Below, one piece after another: positions 51,803 through 61,870 of a DNA stretch of 64,000 nt (the stretch's first letter is position 1; the number at the start of each line of letters is the position of its first letter). The notes under the pieces were generated by a model, which had not been told where the DNA came from, made no database searches, and saw nothing but the letters and a program-made list of their open reading frames with translations. This DNA comes from Trypanosoma brucei gambiense DAL972 (lineage: Eukaryota; Euglenozoa; Kinetoplastea; Trypanosomatida; Trypanosomatidae), in assembly GCF_000210295.1 (NCBI RefSeq), contig NC_026741.1, positions 1,860,001 through 1,924,000 of the forward strand, given 5' to 3'. Made by a program: the position numbers and the translations under genes.

Positions 51803-53206
51803 ATGGTGGAGAAACCCCGTGAGCAACATCAACTCCTTCCCGTTAGGGCCGGGCGGGCTACAGGTTACAGTGCAACGGCTGTAGAAGTAACAACTTCAAC
51901 GCCACATTCCCCGATGAGCAAGTCGGGTGGCGGAAGACAAGCTCATGTGGAACCAACGGAGATGCGGCGGCGCCGCGAGTCGAAAGTGCTTTTGAGCGCT
52001 CTCCTATTTTGTTTTGTTTTCATGTCTGTGGAGTTTGTTTTTGGTGTCCTCGCGCATTCCCTCGCACTTCTCACCGATGCTTCGCACCTCCTCATTGACG
52101 TGGGCGCCTACGCGATGAGTGTTGTGAGCCTCTGTACCGCCTCACGCTCTTCCTGCGGGAAGTACAATTATGGTTGGCATCGTGCGGAAGTCATCGGAAC
52201 GCTTGTGTCGATCTTCTCCATTTGGGCCCTTGTCGTCTGGATTGTCATGGAGGGCTTGGACCGGTCGTGGACTGTAGTGAAGTGTAGCCGTATCCATGCT
52301 ATGCTTGCTACCACTGCTCAACAGTACAAGCGAATTAATAGCATCAGCTATTACGGCTTCAGTAATATTTCACAGCGCCCTACGGTCGACAAGGACGGAG
52401 CGCTGAGAGAGGCGACGCATATGGAAATGTGTACAAGTATCGACTCACCCATCATGGTTGTGGTGGGTGTATTAGGGATGGTGGTAAACGTTGTATGCGC
52501 CGCTATTTTGTACTTCGGTGGTTCGCACGGCCACAGTCATTTTGGTGGATCACACCATCATAGCCATAGCGGTAACGGGGAAGAAGAGGATTCACTATGC
52601 GAGGAGAATACTGAGCACAATCACAGTCACGACCATGGACATGGATACGGGCACAGCGGAAGTGAAGGTGAAGGTCATGATCACAGTCACAGTCACAGTG
52701 GCAGAGGGTTCGCCGTTCACGCTGCTCTGCTTCATGCGTTGGGTGATTGTGTCCAGTCTCTCGGCGTCATCCTCGCTGGAATCTTCATTTATGTCGCAAA
52801 CCGTTATTCGTACGGTGTTCCATCATATCGCTACTCCATTTACAACCTTGCAGACCCGCTGTGCTCGCTACTGTTTGCCGTCATTACGCTCAACATGACG
52901 CGACCGTTGCTGCGGGACCTTCTGGGAATTCTCATGGAGAGTACCCCTCCGGGAATTAACTACTCCGAGTTGTCGAGTGCCCTGCGCAGTATTAAAGGTG
53001 TTGAAGGCGTACACGACCTTCACGTGTGGTCGATTGCCTCCGACTACGCAGCGCTGTCGGTTCATCTTGAGGCGGACGATAAGGACGCAGCCCTTCAGAA
53101 GGCACAGGAGGTTTGCAAGAGATTTGGCATCACCCATACGACCATTCAGGTGGACACGGTGGAAAATGGGGCAGGTCTATGTCACTCAACTTGTGGAACA
53201 GTTTAA
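51803..53206 (+). CDS. CDF/ZnT-family zinc transporter
   Basis: The 467-residue protein has six predicted membrane segments and the cation diffusion facilitator signature. The second segment carries SLALLTDASHLLIDVGAY with the Asp and His/Asp metal residues, and the fifth carries HALGDCVQSLGV (HxxxD). Between segments four and five is a long His-rich cytosolic loop (HGHSHFGGSHHHSHSG and HNHSHDHGHGYGHSG), typical of ZnT2/ZnT4-like transporters. A C-terminal ferredoxin-like domain follows (VEGVHDLHVWSIASDYAALS). An unusual insertion of about 55 residues lies between TM3 and TM4 (VKCSRIHAMLATTAQQYKRI onwards). CDF proteins export Zn2+ from the cytosol into organelles or out of the cell by H+ exchange. 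The first ATG, at 51803, was used; a Met at residue 38 also precedes the membrane domain. Confidence 0.93.
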   Translation: MVEKPREQHQLLPVRAGRATGYSATAVEVTTSTPHSPMSKSGGGRQAHVEPTEMRRRRESKVLLSALLFCFVFMSVEFVFGVLAHSLALLTDASHLLIDVGAYAMSVVSLCTASRSSCGKYNYGWHRAEVIGTLVSIFSIWALVVWIVMEGLDRSWTVVKCSRIHAMLATTAQQYKRINSISYYGFSNISQRPTVDKDGALREATHMEMCTSIDSPIMVVVGVLGMVVNVVCAAILYFGGSHGHSHFGGSHHHSHSGNGEEEDSLCEENTEHNHSHDHGHGYGHSGSEGEGHDHSHSHSGRGFAVHAALLHALGDCVQSLGVILAGIFIYVANRYSYGVPSYRYSIYNLADPLCSLLFAVITLNMTRPLLRDLLGILMESTPPGINYSELSSALRSIKGVEGVHDLHVWSIASDYAALSVHLEADDKDAALQKAQEVCKRFGITHTTIQVDTVENGAGLCHSTCGTV

Positions 53207-54333
53207 ATCACTTCATAATTATGCGACGTTCAAATGTTGAACCAGTAAAGTGAAAAAAAAAATGTGCTTGTTTTAGCATGTTATCATTTTACTCATTTTA
53301 TTTCTACTTTAGCCATCATCCGTTATAAGTTCTTTTTCGGGGACCGTTTCTATTTTTGTGCATAAGCGTCGTTCGGCATTAACACATTTAATAACGACAC
53401 AGTATGAGGGAAATAAAATGTGGCTGGTATGAAGCGAAGATTGCTCCTTCAAGTAGTCTACTATTTATTCTTTTTTTCTTTTTCTGTGCATACCTCTCTT
53501 CTTTGAGCCGGCTCACAGAGCTGAAGGTGAAAGGTTTGATTTTATTTTTTTCTGCTCACCTGCTTGACATTCCGTTGTTAAATTGCTTTTATCTACACTA
53601 ATAAAACATCACTTTTTCTCTCCCAATGAAGGAGAGGGAAAAAAAAGTACCCACACTTTCAAACAAAACCGTTTGTAAGCAGACGTGAAAATGCTCTCTT
53701 CGCCACTAAATCCCTCACTTTGTGGGGCTACACTGTATATGGATTGATAGCAAATGATGTCTGTTTTGTGCTGACTGTTCAACGGGGAAAAATGTAGGAA
53801 AGATATGAAGAAAGTGTGGATAGGGCGAACGAAGAAGGAACCCCAAGGGGATAATGACGTATTTATTACCTCCACCGACATTATACCTGTACTCATTCCC
53901 TCTCAACTACTATTTCAACAACTGCAGTTGCTCGATTCCTCATTCCCTTCTTGTTTTTGTTTTTGTTTTTGTTTTTTGCTCCGTTGGGCCCCCTCAATTT
54001 TCTTCATGGATTAACGCAAGAGGTATGATATGAAGAAGGAATGCGAGCACAAAATGTGTCGTTACGGCACCGTTTGTCGAAATGAAAGAAGGAAAAAAAA
54101 CGTTACAAGAGGTCAATAAGGGGTAACTCAGTACGCGATTGCTCTGCACAAACAATCATTTCTAACAAATGGGTATTTCAGTTGTCACTCACTGTCGTAG
54201 TGCTGATGGGAACTATACAAATCTCTATTTATTTATTTTTTTGTCATCAACTTCCTCTGCAATTACTGACCTCTATTTAAACGGTCATATAGGCATCTAT
54301 AGCGAGCAAGGAAGGGTGGACCTCGTTTGAATC
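53207..54333. other. Intergenic region before the WD40 gene
   Basis: AT-rich with T runs and a (TTTTG)n stretch at 53950-53976. No gene. The acceptor for 54334 is probably AG at 54291-54292, after T/C-rich sequence at 54226-54260. Confidence 0.45.
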
Positions 54334-56043
54334 ATGCAAAGCGGCAGTGAGAAGCGGAACGGTCAAAAGCGCCCCCGGCATGCAGGTGCAGCAGCGGCCT
54401 CTTCAGCGGTAGCACTCAAACAAAAGAAACTGAAACCGAAGAAAAAGACGGATAATGCAGGTGAAGGGAATGAGGACCAACTTCAGCAACGGCGGCGGCA
54501 ACAAGAGGAAAAGCAAAATTTACCGATTGCATCATCATCACCAACGGCAGCGCAGCAAGTGAAGAGTCCGGTGGTGGATCAAGTGCAGGCGAAAGTCCCT
54601 ACTGAAGAGTGTCGCAGCGCCCTGCTGGTCATTGGAACATATCACTCCGTCATGGCGGGGTTGCTCTACCGGCGTCGCCGCTTCGGCCTGCTTTTTTCCA
54701 TCAAGCACCATGTCGGATGCATCAACGCTGTCACAGCTGGGGGCGGGGCGAAGTATATGGCTTCGGCGGGCACGGATGAGCGGGTATTTCTATTCACCAA
54801 TAAAAGTCACAGCGTTCAAAAGCAACTGAAGCTCTTGAAAAAGAAGCAAAAACGGCAAGCGAAAAGGCTGAAGAAAGGTGGTGAACCATGTGAGAACGGT
54901 GGGGAAATGGAAGAAACCCTGGCTTTTGCTGGTCCTTCCGCAGAAACAAATAGCGGCAGCAGCGCTGAGCCTCTAGCTCTCAGACTTACCGATTTGGGTC
55001 ACGTCTCACCACCCAGTGAAGTACGTTGCATGAAGATAACGAGTAACTCACAGCTGATGTTGTGTGGTTGTACTGACGGGCAGCTTATAACATACCGCAC
55101 ACGTGATTGGTCCATCAACTCGGCTATTCCATTACATGAGAAATGCATCTCTAGCATTGCCCTACATCCGGGAAGCAATAATGACGGCGGTTCCGGTGCG
55201 GCGCTGGCCATTACATGCTCGGCAGAAGACCACCATATTGTAGTTGTAGACTTGTTGAGGGGTCGGTTACTAAGCAAATGGCGCTACAGTACATCACTAG
55301 CAACAGCAATAAGTCGATACAGTGCCAACAAAGACAAAGGTGGAAGGGATAATGTCGCGTCTCCGGCTGCTGTACAAACAACAAGCAACAGCGATGAGCC
55401 CGGGAGGCCGGTGAAGCTGGCGAAGTGGGAGCGGCACGACGAGCCACGTGAGGTCCACTTCTCCCCAGTAGGTTCTTACTTCGCCGTTCTGTCCAGTCAC
55501 GCTCTACTTGTTTATGAGACGGCCACGATGCGGGCTGTGGCGCACTACCGGGCTCCTTCTCCGCTGCAGCCGCACAATGAGATGCACACCTTCTGTTTCA
55601 TGGACGAACAAACCATAATGATTGGTGATGAGTCGGGAAACGTACGATGCTGCTGTGGGCCATGGCAGGGGGTTTGCGTTCCGGGGATCGTAGAACGGCG
55701 TATTCCACATGGTAGTGAGGGCGGTAACGTTGGAGTTTGCGGTACTAACAACAGCAGCGGGGATACGACTGGCAGCTTTGCCGCTGGTTCTGATGCGTCA
55801 CAGCATTCGAGACGTCACCCCACAAAGCATTCAACGCGTGTGAAAGCACTGCATTGTGCTGGCAGAACCCTCTTTTCATTGGATGCGGCGGGTGTCGCTA
55901 TCGCTTGGAATGTGGATAAAAGAGGCATCAGCAGTAATAACAGTATCAGTGCGAGTGGAAAAAGCTCAGATTTGATGCTCCACTACATCTGTAGTGCAAA
56001 CTGCAGGGGTCGTGTGACGACGATGGATGTGTTGCGGCTGTAG
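54334..56043 (+). CDS. Mak11/PAK1IP1-like WD40 protein, ribosome biogenesis
   Basis: The 569-residue protein opens with a basic, low-complexity leader (about 1-85, KKLKPKKKTD), a likely nucleolar signal. WD40 blades follow: ALLVIGTYHSVMAGLLYRRR, HHVGCINAVTAGGGAKYMAS with AGTDERVFLF, VRCMKITSNSQLMLCGCTDG, EKCISSIALHPG, EVHFSPVGSYFAVLS and VKALHCAGRTLFSLDAAGVA. The order and the opening GTYHSV... match Mak11/PAK1IP1, a 60S assembly factor. Three low-complexity insertions break the propeller, one a Lys-rich coiled segment near 165-185 (KQLKLLKKKQKRQAKRLKKG). WD dipeptides themselves are mostly lost. The Mak11 assignment is by pattern only; a generic WD40 nucleolar protein is the alternative. Confidence 0.72.
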   Translation: MQSGSEKRNGQKRPRHAGAAAASSAVALKQKKLKPKKKTDNAGEGNEDQLQQRRRQQEEKQNLPIASSSPTAAQQVKSPVVDQVQAKVPTEECRSALLVIGTYHSVMAGLLYRRRRFGLLFSIKHHVGCINAVTAGGGAKYMASAGTDERVFLFTNKSHSVQKQLKLLKKKQKRQAKRLKKGGEPCENGGEMEETLAFAGPSAETNSGSSAEPLALRLTDLGHVSPPSEVRCMKITSNSQLMLCGCTDGQLITYRTRDWSINSAIPLHEKCISSIALHPGSNNDGGSGAALAITCSAEDHHIVVVDLLRGRLLSKWRYSTSLATAISRYSANKDKGGRDNVASPAAVQTTSNSDEPGRPVKLAKWERHDEPREVHFSPVGSYFAVLSSHALLVYETATMRAVAHYRAPSPLQPHNEMHTFCFMDEQTIMIGDESGNVRCCCGPWQGVCVPGIVERRIPHGSEGGNVGVCGTNNSSGDTTGSFAAGSDASQHSRRHPTKHSTRVKALHCAGRTLFSLDAAGVAIAWNVDKRGISSNNSISASGKSSDLMLHYICSANCRGRVTTMDVLRL

Positions 56044-56473
56044 CTTTTTGGTGACGGGTCGATGATGGGCGAAGCTGAGGGTTTCCTTCTGCAAGTGGGG
56101 ACCGAGGTTCGTACCTCTCGTTGGGGAAACATGCAGAGATTCTCCCCCGAGCAAACGTAAGAGGGATACTGGTGGGGGGGGAGGGAGGAATAAAAGCACC
56201 TGAAGCGAGTAATTTGTAAGATCGGAAATAGGTTGGTTAGTGATTACAAGAACGGTTGTAAGAGGATGGAATGAGTGAAGCGATGAATGTCTCTGATGTT
56301 AAGCACCTGGTGTCGTCTCGCCGCGACTCATGGTTCTTCTTTGTTTGTTTTTTTTCTTTCACCTGTATTGCATCGAAAGTTGACAACCGAAAGCCTGGCA
56401 AAGGGAAACGCATTATCGAAATACTTAAATATTTATAAGGAAGTGCAAAAGACAAGGAGGAAAGGGGGAATAA
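56044..56473. other. Intergenic region before the Q/N-rich protein
   Basis: Short leader region. A T-rich tract at 56336-56370 with AG at 56378-56379 is the likely acceptor; the ATG at 56474 follows by about 95 nt. Confidence 0.5.
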
Positions 56474-58498
56474 ATGAAGTCCCGTGGTTTCACCCGCCAA
56501 CCTTCGGAGGGACAAGATGGAGGCCCGGGAAGCCCGCCGTACTTTGCGCGTTGGAGTGTTTATGACGTCCACGAGGACAAGAGCCACTTTAGCAACCCCC
56601 ACCGCAAAAGTCATGGCGCCGGAAGTAATACCAACGACAGTTACGGCAATCATAATAATAACAATAATAACGGTAACGATGAAGAGCCTGGAAGATGGTG
56701 GCCGAGCGGTGAAGACGAATTGAGTGCAACCAGCAGCGTGTTGAACGTACACGTCCGCGAAAAGCACAGCCGCCCTACCATAAACTACACAGTCCCACTC
56801 CAACAGCTAGTGGGAGGCGCGGGTATCGCCAAACATAATCATCAAGCGGTGAATATCCCACTCTTCATGGAAGACGATGAGGACGAGGACGAGAATGCCG
56901 TTGGTGGCATTGCCGGGAATGATGTTGTTATCGGTGACAGTGTCATTGGTTGTGGTGGTGGTGGTGGTCACAAAAACAACAGTCCTGAGGAGAAAGACGC
57001 TGAGAACAAGGAAGATAATTGGCCAGATTACTACTGCCGATACAACTGCAAAGGTAACAATAGCTGCGGCTTCAGCGGTGAAAATGTTGACTACAGTCAC
57101 AACTACAACAGGAACAACAGTCAATATAGCCACGTCTACAGCACGCACAGCGCCTACGGCAGGATTCCAATGACTAGTGGTGATGCCGATGTGGAAAGAG
57201 GTGACAAGAGGAAGGCCCCTACAACAACGCCAACAATAACGGTTCCAAACGGGGAGTGGACGCAGTCTTTCACGTGTGTGAGCGGCGCCGTGAACCCACA
57301 GGCGCCTACTGGAGCCACAGTCTACACGGCAAGTCGCATGAGGTACAAAAATGCCAACAGTAACGACGGCAATGCCCACATAAGCAACGTTTACAACATC
57401 AATGCTGTCAGCCACGGCAGTGGTACCAACGCCGGAAAGGCCCTACCTCCTGTCAGGCAGACAGCTGCCACGGCCATGGCTACCTCTTCAGCATCATCAA
57501 CAATCGGTTTCGAAGCTGCAGCCGCGAGTATCATTGCGGCCGCAGGTTTACCCCTCGGCACCTTGTCGTTGGCGAATTATATCATGGAAGGACAACCACG
57601 ACTCCCTTCAAGACAACCAGTGCAGAAACAGCAACAGGGGGGCTTTGACCGAAACCATCAGGAGCGTACCTTGAAGGGGAATCCCATGTCTTCACCAGTT
57701 TCCCCACCACCATATTGTTACAGTTCCATGGGCAACACCTCCAGCCTTAAAATGGCTCATTTTTCTAACGCCACAGGCGCGACCAACAACACGTGTATAT
57801 CTGTCTGGACCGGCAAGTCGTGGGGCAATGAACAAAACTCGCCATTTATTCAAATCAAACATGCCCAGCAGCCAACTGCGAGAGGTGGTGACGGTCAGAA
57901 ACAACAACAACAACAACAGCAGCAGCAGACCAAAGCGTACAGTGAATACCTCAGTGATTTATTATACTTCCACGCGGACTTCTTTCCGCCACCGTCGCCA
58001 CCACGGGGGCTACCCTTTCCTCCTTCATATGATGCCGCGGGCACCACAACATCATCATTGTATTCATTATCGCAACTATCACCTTACTGCTCCTCATGTT
58101 GTGACCGGCGAGCGGCTCTGTGGTATCACTACGCAAGCAAATGGAATATCACCCACCGCCTTCCGCCTCCTCCACGCACACCGTTACCTGAAATGCGGGA
58201 GCAGGAAGAGTCACGAAGGCGAAGAAAACAACAACAACAACAACAACAGCAGCAGCAGCAGCAACGCCAGCAACAACAGTACCATTACCAACAACAGCAA
58301 CACCATTACAAAGTGGAAGGGGAATATGTTCGTGATAACCGACAAGGGCTACCATGCACTCCGTATGATATCAGTGGTTGGATGAAAATGTGTGAGCGGT
58401 GGTTTGATGTGGCGCAACGTCAGTTCAATTACCCACCAGAGAATATCCCTGTGAGGGTTTCACCAGGATTTGTGCTGCGCCACGTTGCGCTATGCTAG
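56474..58498 (+). CDS. Low-complexity Asn/Gln/His-rich protein of unknown function
   Basis: The 674-residue protein has no classical domain. The first third is Asn-, Gly- and His-rich (YGNHNNNNNNGNDEE) with an acidic patch (EDDEDEDENA). The middle is Ser/Ala/Thr-rich. Two glutamine runs lie near residues 475-485 and 586-602. Between them a Pro- and Tyr-rich stretch contains PPPSPPRGLPFPPSYDAAG and CSSCCDRRAALWYHYASKW. The last 60 residues (YDISGWMKMCERWFDVAQRQ, then FVLRHVALC) look more ordered. Such composition resembles prion-like RNA-granule proteins and trypanosome mRNA regulators, but no RNA-binding motif is visible. It is followed by a very long, AT-rich, gene-free stretch, possibly a long regulatory 3' UTR. 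Confidence 0.7.
   Translation: MKSRGFTRQPSEGQDGGPGSPPYFARWSVYDVHEDKSHFSNPHRKSHGAGSNTNDSYGNHNNNNNNGNDEEPGRWWPSGEDELSATSSVLNVHVREKHSRPTINYTVPLQQLVGGAGIAKHNHQAVNIPLFMEDDEDEDENAVGGIAGNDVVIGDSVIGCGGGGGHKNNSPEEKDAENKEDNWPDYYCRYNCKGNNSCGFSGENVDYSHNYNRNNSQYSHVYSTHSAYGRIPMTSGDADVERGDKRKAPTTTPTITVPNGEWTQSFTCVSGAVNPQAPTGATVYTASRMRYKNANSNDGNAHISNVYNINAVSHGSGTNAGKALPPVRQTAATAMATSSASSTIGFEAAAASIIAAAGLPLGTLSLANYIMEGQPRLPSRQPVQKQQQGGFDRNHQERTLKGNPMSSPVSPPPYCYSSMGNTSSLKMAHFSNATGATNNTCISVWTGKSWGNEQNSPFIQIKHAQQPTARGGDGQKQQQQQQQQQTKAYSEYLSDLLYFHADFFPPPSPPRGLPFPPSYDAAGTTTSSLYSLSQLSPYCSSCCDRRAALWYHYASKWNITHRLPPPPRTPLPEMREQEESRRRRKQQQQQQQQQQQQRQQQQYHYQQQQHHYKVEGEYVRDNRQGLPCTPYDISGWMKMCERWFDVAQRQFNYPPENIPVRVSPGFVLRHVALC
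57897..57929 (+). repeat. CAA/CAG polyglutamine tract 1
   Basis: Run of mixed CAA and CAG codons inside the Q/N-rich protein; likely length-variable. Confidence 0.9.
58228..58279 (+). repeat. CAA/CAG polyglutamine tract 2
   Basis: About 16 glutamine codons interrupted by one arginine, near the C-terminus of the same protein. Confidence 0.9.
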
Positions 58499-60460
58499 CA
58501 GTTTCCAAGTGCTTGAATAAACAGGGGCTGTGTTAACAATTAAAAACGAAAAAAAAAGGAAGAGAAAAAAAAAGCATATCTAAAGATGGGGAAATAACAA
58601 CATAAACACATGCAAGACCGCACACAAGCAAACAACATACATATGGACATATACATACATATATATGTACTTTTGTATTTGAAAGAGTGGACCCTCAGTG
58701 GTTTATCTCAGCACTGTGTTCAAACGCTTCCCAACGTATGGCCCAAAACGAGTTTCTTTTTTTTTTGTTTTGTTTTGCTTCCCTAAACGATTTTCCTTTG
58801 GTTTGATTGTGTGCTTTAGCTCGTGCTGTATTTCACGTTCGTTTCGTTGTGGCATGGCGGTACATCCCCAAATATAAAAGAAAGGAAAAAAAAAACAAAG
58901 AGGGAAAACATTCGGGGAAGCGCCTTCCATTTCTTTTATTTATTTTCGTTGGTATGTCAAAAGCAACAACAACAACAACTGATTTTTGGCCTGTTGGTGT
59001 CGTACACGTATACATTTCACGTGTGCTTCTTCTTAAATTCCCTCACCTTCATTTGTTATTATCATTATTTTAATTGTTATTGTTATTATCTGCTTTTTTC
59101 TTTGGTTTTGCTTTGTTTCATGTTGTTGCCTCTTTTTGTTGTTCTTTTTTTTTTTTATTGTTGTTGTTTCTACGTTTACCTGATTCAATTTATGGTTCCC
59201 TTCCAATATGATTTGCGACTATTCGGATGAACTATAGAAAAGATAATTTAAAACAAAAAAAAAAGACAAAAGAAGAAACTAAAAGAGGAAGGAGGAGACG
59301 GGGGAAGATATCGGTTGTTCTCTCATCAAGATAGAAAAAATAAAGCAGAAAAATAAACAAATCAAACACAAAACTTTGTAAAAATAAGAGAGATTCATAT
59401 GATTCACGCAAGTCAATTTGTATAAATAAAGCATATATATATACTTATATGTTTCATATTTGTACGGCTTTGTGTGCACGTGTGTGTATATGCCGGTCTT
59501 GTTCAATCCCTCACTTCGCAGCGCATAAACTCACTTTTATGCTTTCCATGTGTTTGCGTGCATTTTTTATTTTATTTTTATTTTTGTTTATTATAAATGC
59601 CGGTGTCACCAGTCACCAATTTGATTCAACTTTGCCCAGCACTTAAACGCCTTAACACGCATACTTTTTTCCTTGTTTTATTTTGTGTGTTCCTCTTGCT
59701 CTCTATTTTTGATTTTGATTGTTTTCCCGTCCGTGTCTTTCGATGCGTGACGCGGTGCCTGTCGTGAGACATTACTTTTTCATTCATAATTCTTTTCTTT
59801 TCCCTCTTTTATTTCTATCGCTTCCGTTTTTTTTCTTTTTGTTTGTTTGTTTATGGTTATGGTTATGATATCGTTTTTGATTCGATTGCTTGACATTCCT
59901 GAGTGAATGAGTGAAGAAAAACTTAACAAATGAAACATGAAAAAAATGGCAAATATTTACATTTATATTATAATTATATCGTCATTATCATTATTTATAT
60001 TTTCATGAACAAGGGAAGGAAAGGTTTTTGTTCTCAATTACGTGTACGGTACATCTCCTTCTTAATGTTTACCGCTGCTTTCTTCTTATTTTTCTCAAAT
60101 ATACGCTAACCGGCACTGAACTTGACGCCTCCTCCATATTTTTTCGTGTTGTCGGTTATTTTCTTTTTTTCTCTTTTGAACTTCGTTTTGTTGTTTTATT
60201 TTTTCCAATTTTTTCCCCTCCCCTTTCTCTTTTGTTTTATTAGGTTCACTGCCTTTTATCTCCCGTATTGGTTTCTTTTTCTTTTGAATGCGCACATTTT
60301 TTTTTGTTGTTATTTTTAAAGAAAGGGGGGGGGTATACTTTGTTTAGCCGCATATGGTTTTTGCCACTTGACGGCGGCTCCCCATCCACCCCCTAAAATA
60401 ATAATAATAATAATAAATAAACGAATAAATAAATGAAAAAAAATCAAATTGTGAAAACTT

Positions 60461-60480
60461 TATATATATATATATATATA
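60461..60480. repeat. (TA)10 microsatellite
   Basis: Ten TA dinucleotides in the AT-rich gene-free region. Confidence 0.95.
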
Positions 60481-61472
60481 TTTATTTACAAGTCATATAA
60501 AATATAACAATTTTGGGGGGCTTGTGGCTATTTGAAAGGAAAAAGGAGGAAAAACTGAGTTTTGTCAAAGAGAGACGGGAAACATTGGGTGGAGTGATGC
60601 TAAAAACAAAAAAAAAACAAAAAAAAATGACGCATTACCCTGTCAGTCCCTGTGACATTGAGGGAGGAAGAGGAAATAAAACAATTTTATGAATGAATGA
60701 GTGGAAGCCAACACAAAGACTCATATATTCATTTATACGCAAACACATAGAAATATGAGTGAAACATAAAACAGATACAAAAAAGGGATGAAAGAAAAGG
60801 TTGAACAGGATAAACGAGCAGGAATTTGCGCCTCTCCCGCATCGACCGCCCTCGGGGGAGGTCACATGTTTATACTTTTTTTTTCGTTTCGTTTTGTATG
60901 GGAAACAATAAGAAGCTAAAGAGAGGAATAATGAATTACTTTGTCATTTCATACAGCAACTATACGGTAACTCATCTCTTCTGTTTTGTTATTTTTTCTT
61001 TTCTTTTTTTTCGCTTTCTGATACAGTTCCTCATTTGTTTTCTTTTGGTTGTTCATTGCTTGCAGTTGCCGTGTTTGTTACGTTATTTTTCTCTATGTTT
61101 CTGGTTTCTGATTTGTATGAATATGTCCCACGTTTTCATTATCCAATCTTTTTTTTTGTCTCTTTCCAGCCGTTCGTGGAAACTTTGTGCATACGAAAGA
61201 AGAGGAATAAACGGAATGGAATGCAATGGAACGAAGTGGAGTGGAGTGGAATGATGACATCCTTCCATTATGTGACTATTCGGTTTGAGTAAATGAAGTA
61301 GTAAAGAGGGACAGACAAAAAGTAAAAGAAGAGGATTGCAACCTTCTCCTTTCAGTACACACGTCAGATACACGCACACAGAAAAAGAAATGAAATGGAT
61401 GCCTCTCAGAGAACCTGAAACAGTGGAAGTTAGATACGCATCGTAAAGCGGTACTGCTGTGCGCGTAACACA

Positions 61473-61474
<2 letters not shown>

Positions 61475-61507
<33 letters not shown>
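61475..61507. repeat. (TA)16 microsatellite
   Basis: About sixteen TA dinucleotides in the AT-rich gene-free region; likely polymorphic. Confidence 0.96.
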
Positions 61508-61510
<3 letters not shown>

Positions 61511-61870
61511 TATATGTGCATGTGTATACCTCCTATTTCAACTGTTTTTAGTCTCTTCGTATGCTCTTCCTATTTCATGTCTTTCTCCTTTTCTTGTGTG
61601 TCTCTACTGATGCGGACCGTAATCGTATTATTTGTTTGCCGACTTCGCATTCGGCACGATCACAAAAAAAAAAAACCGTAACATTAACGAAGAAGAGCAA
61701 GAAATAGGTTTCCCCCTTAAGGGCGAGAGAAGAGTTGGGGGCACAGTTTCATAAGACAGCTCTGCAACATTTGTAGCTCACTTACATAAGTTCTCACCGC
61801 TGGCTGGGAAAAAGAATACAAAAAGATATTCTCGGGAAGTAAACGGAAGTTTGGGGTTGGGATTTACTTC

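Larger units (their letters stand above)
58499..61870. other. AT-rich gene-free region, 3.4 kb
   Basis: No convincing gene on either strand; the short frames are T/A-rich and encode Phe/Leu/Lys-biased peptides. The sequence is full of T runs, A runs and TA microsatellites (60461-60480 and 61475-61507), with a G run at 60326-60333. It could be a long 3' UTR of the Q/N-rich gene with many U-rich elements. The tract at 61560-61600 and AG at 61691-61692 may serve the next gene. Confidence 0.45.
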
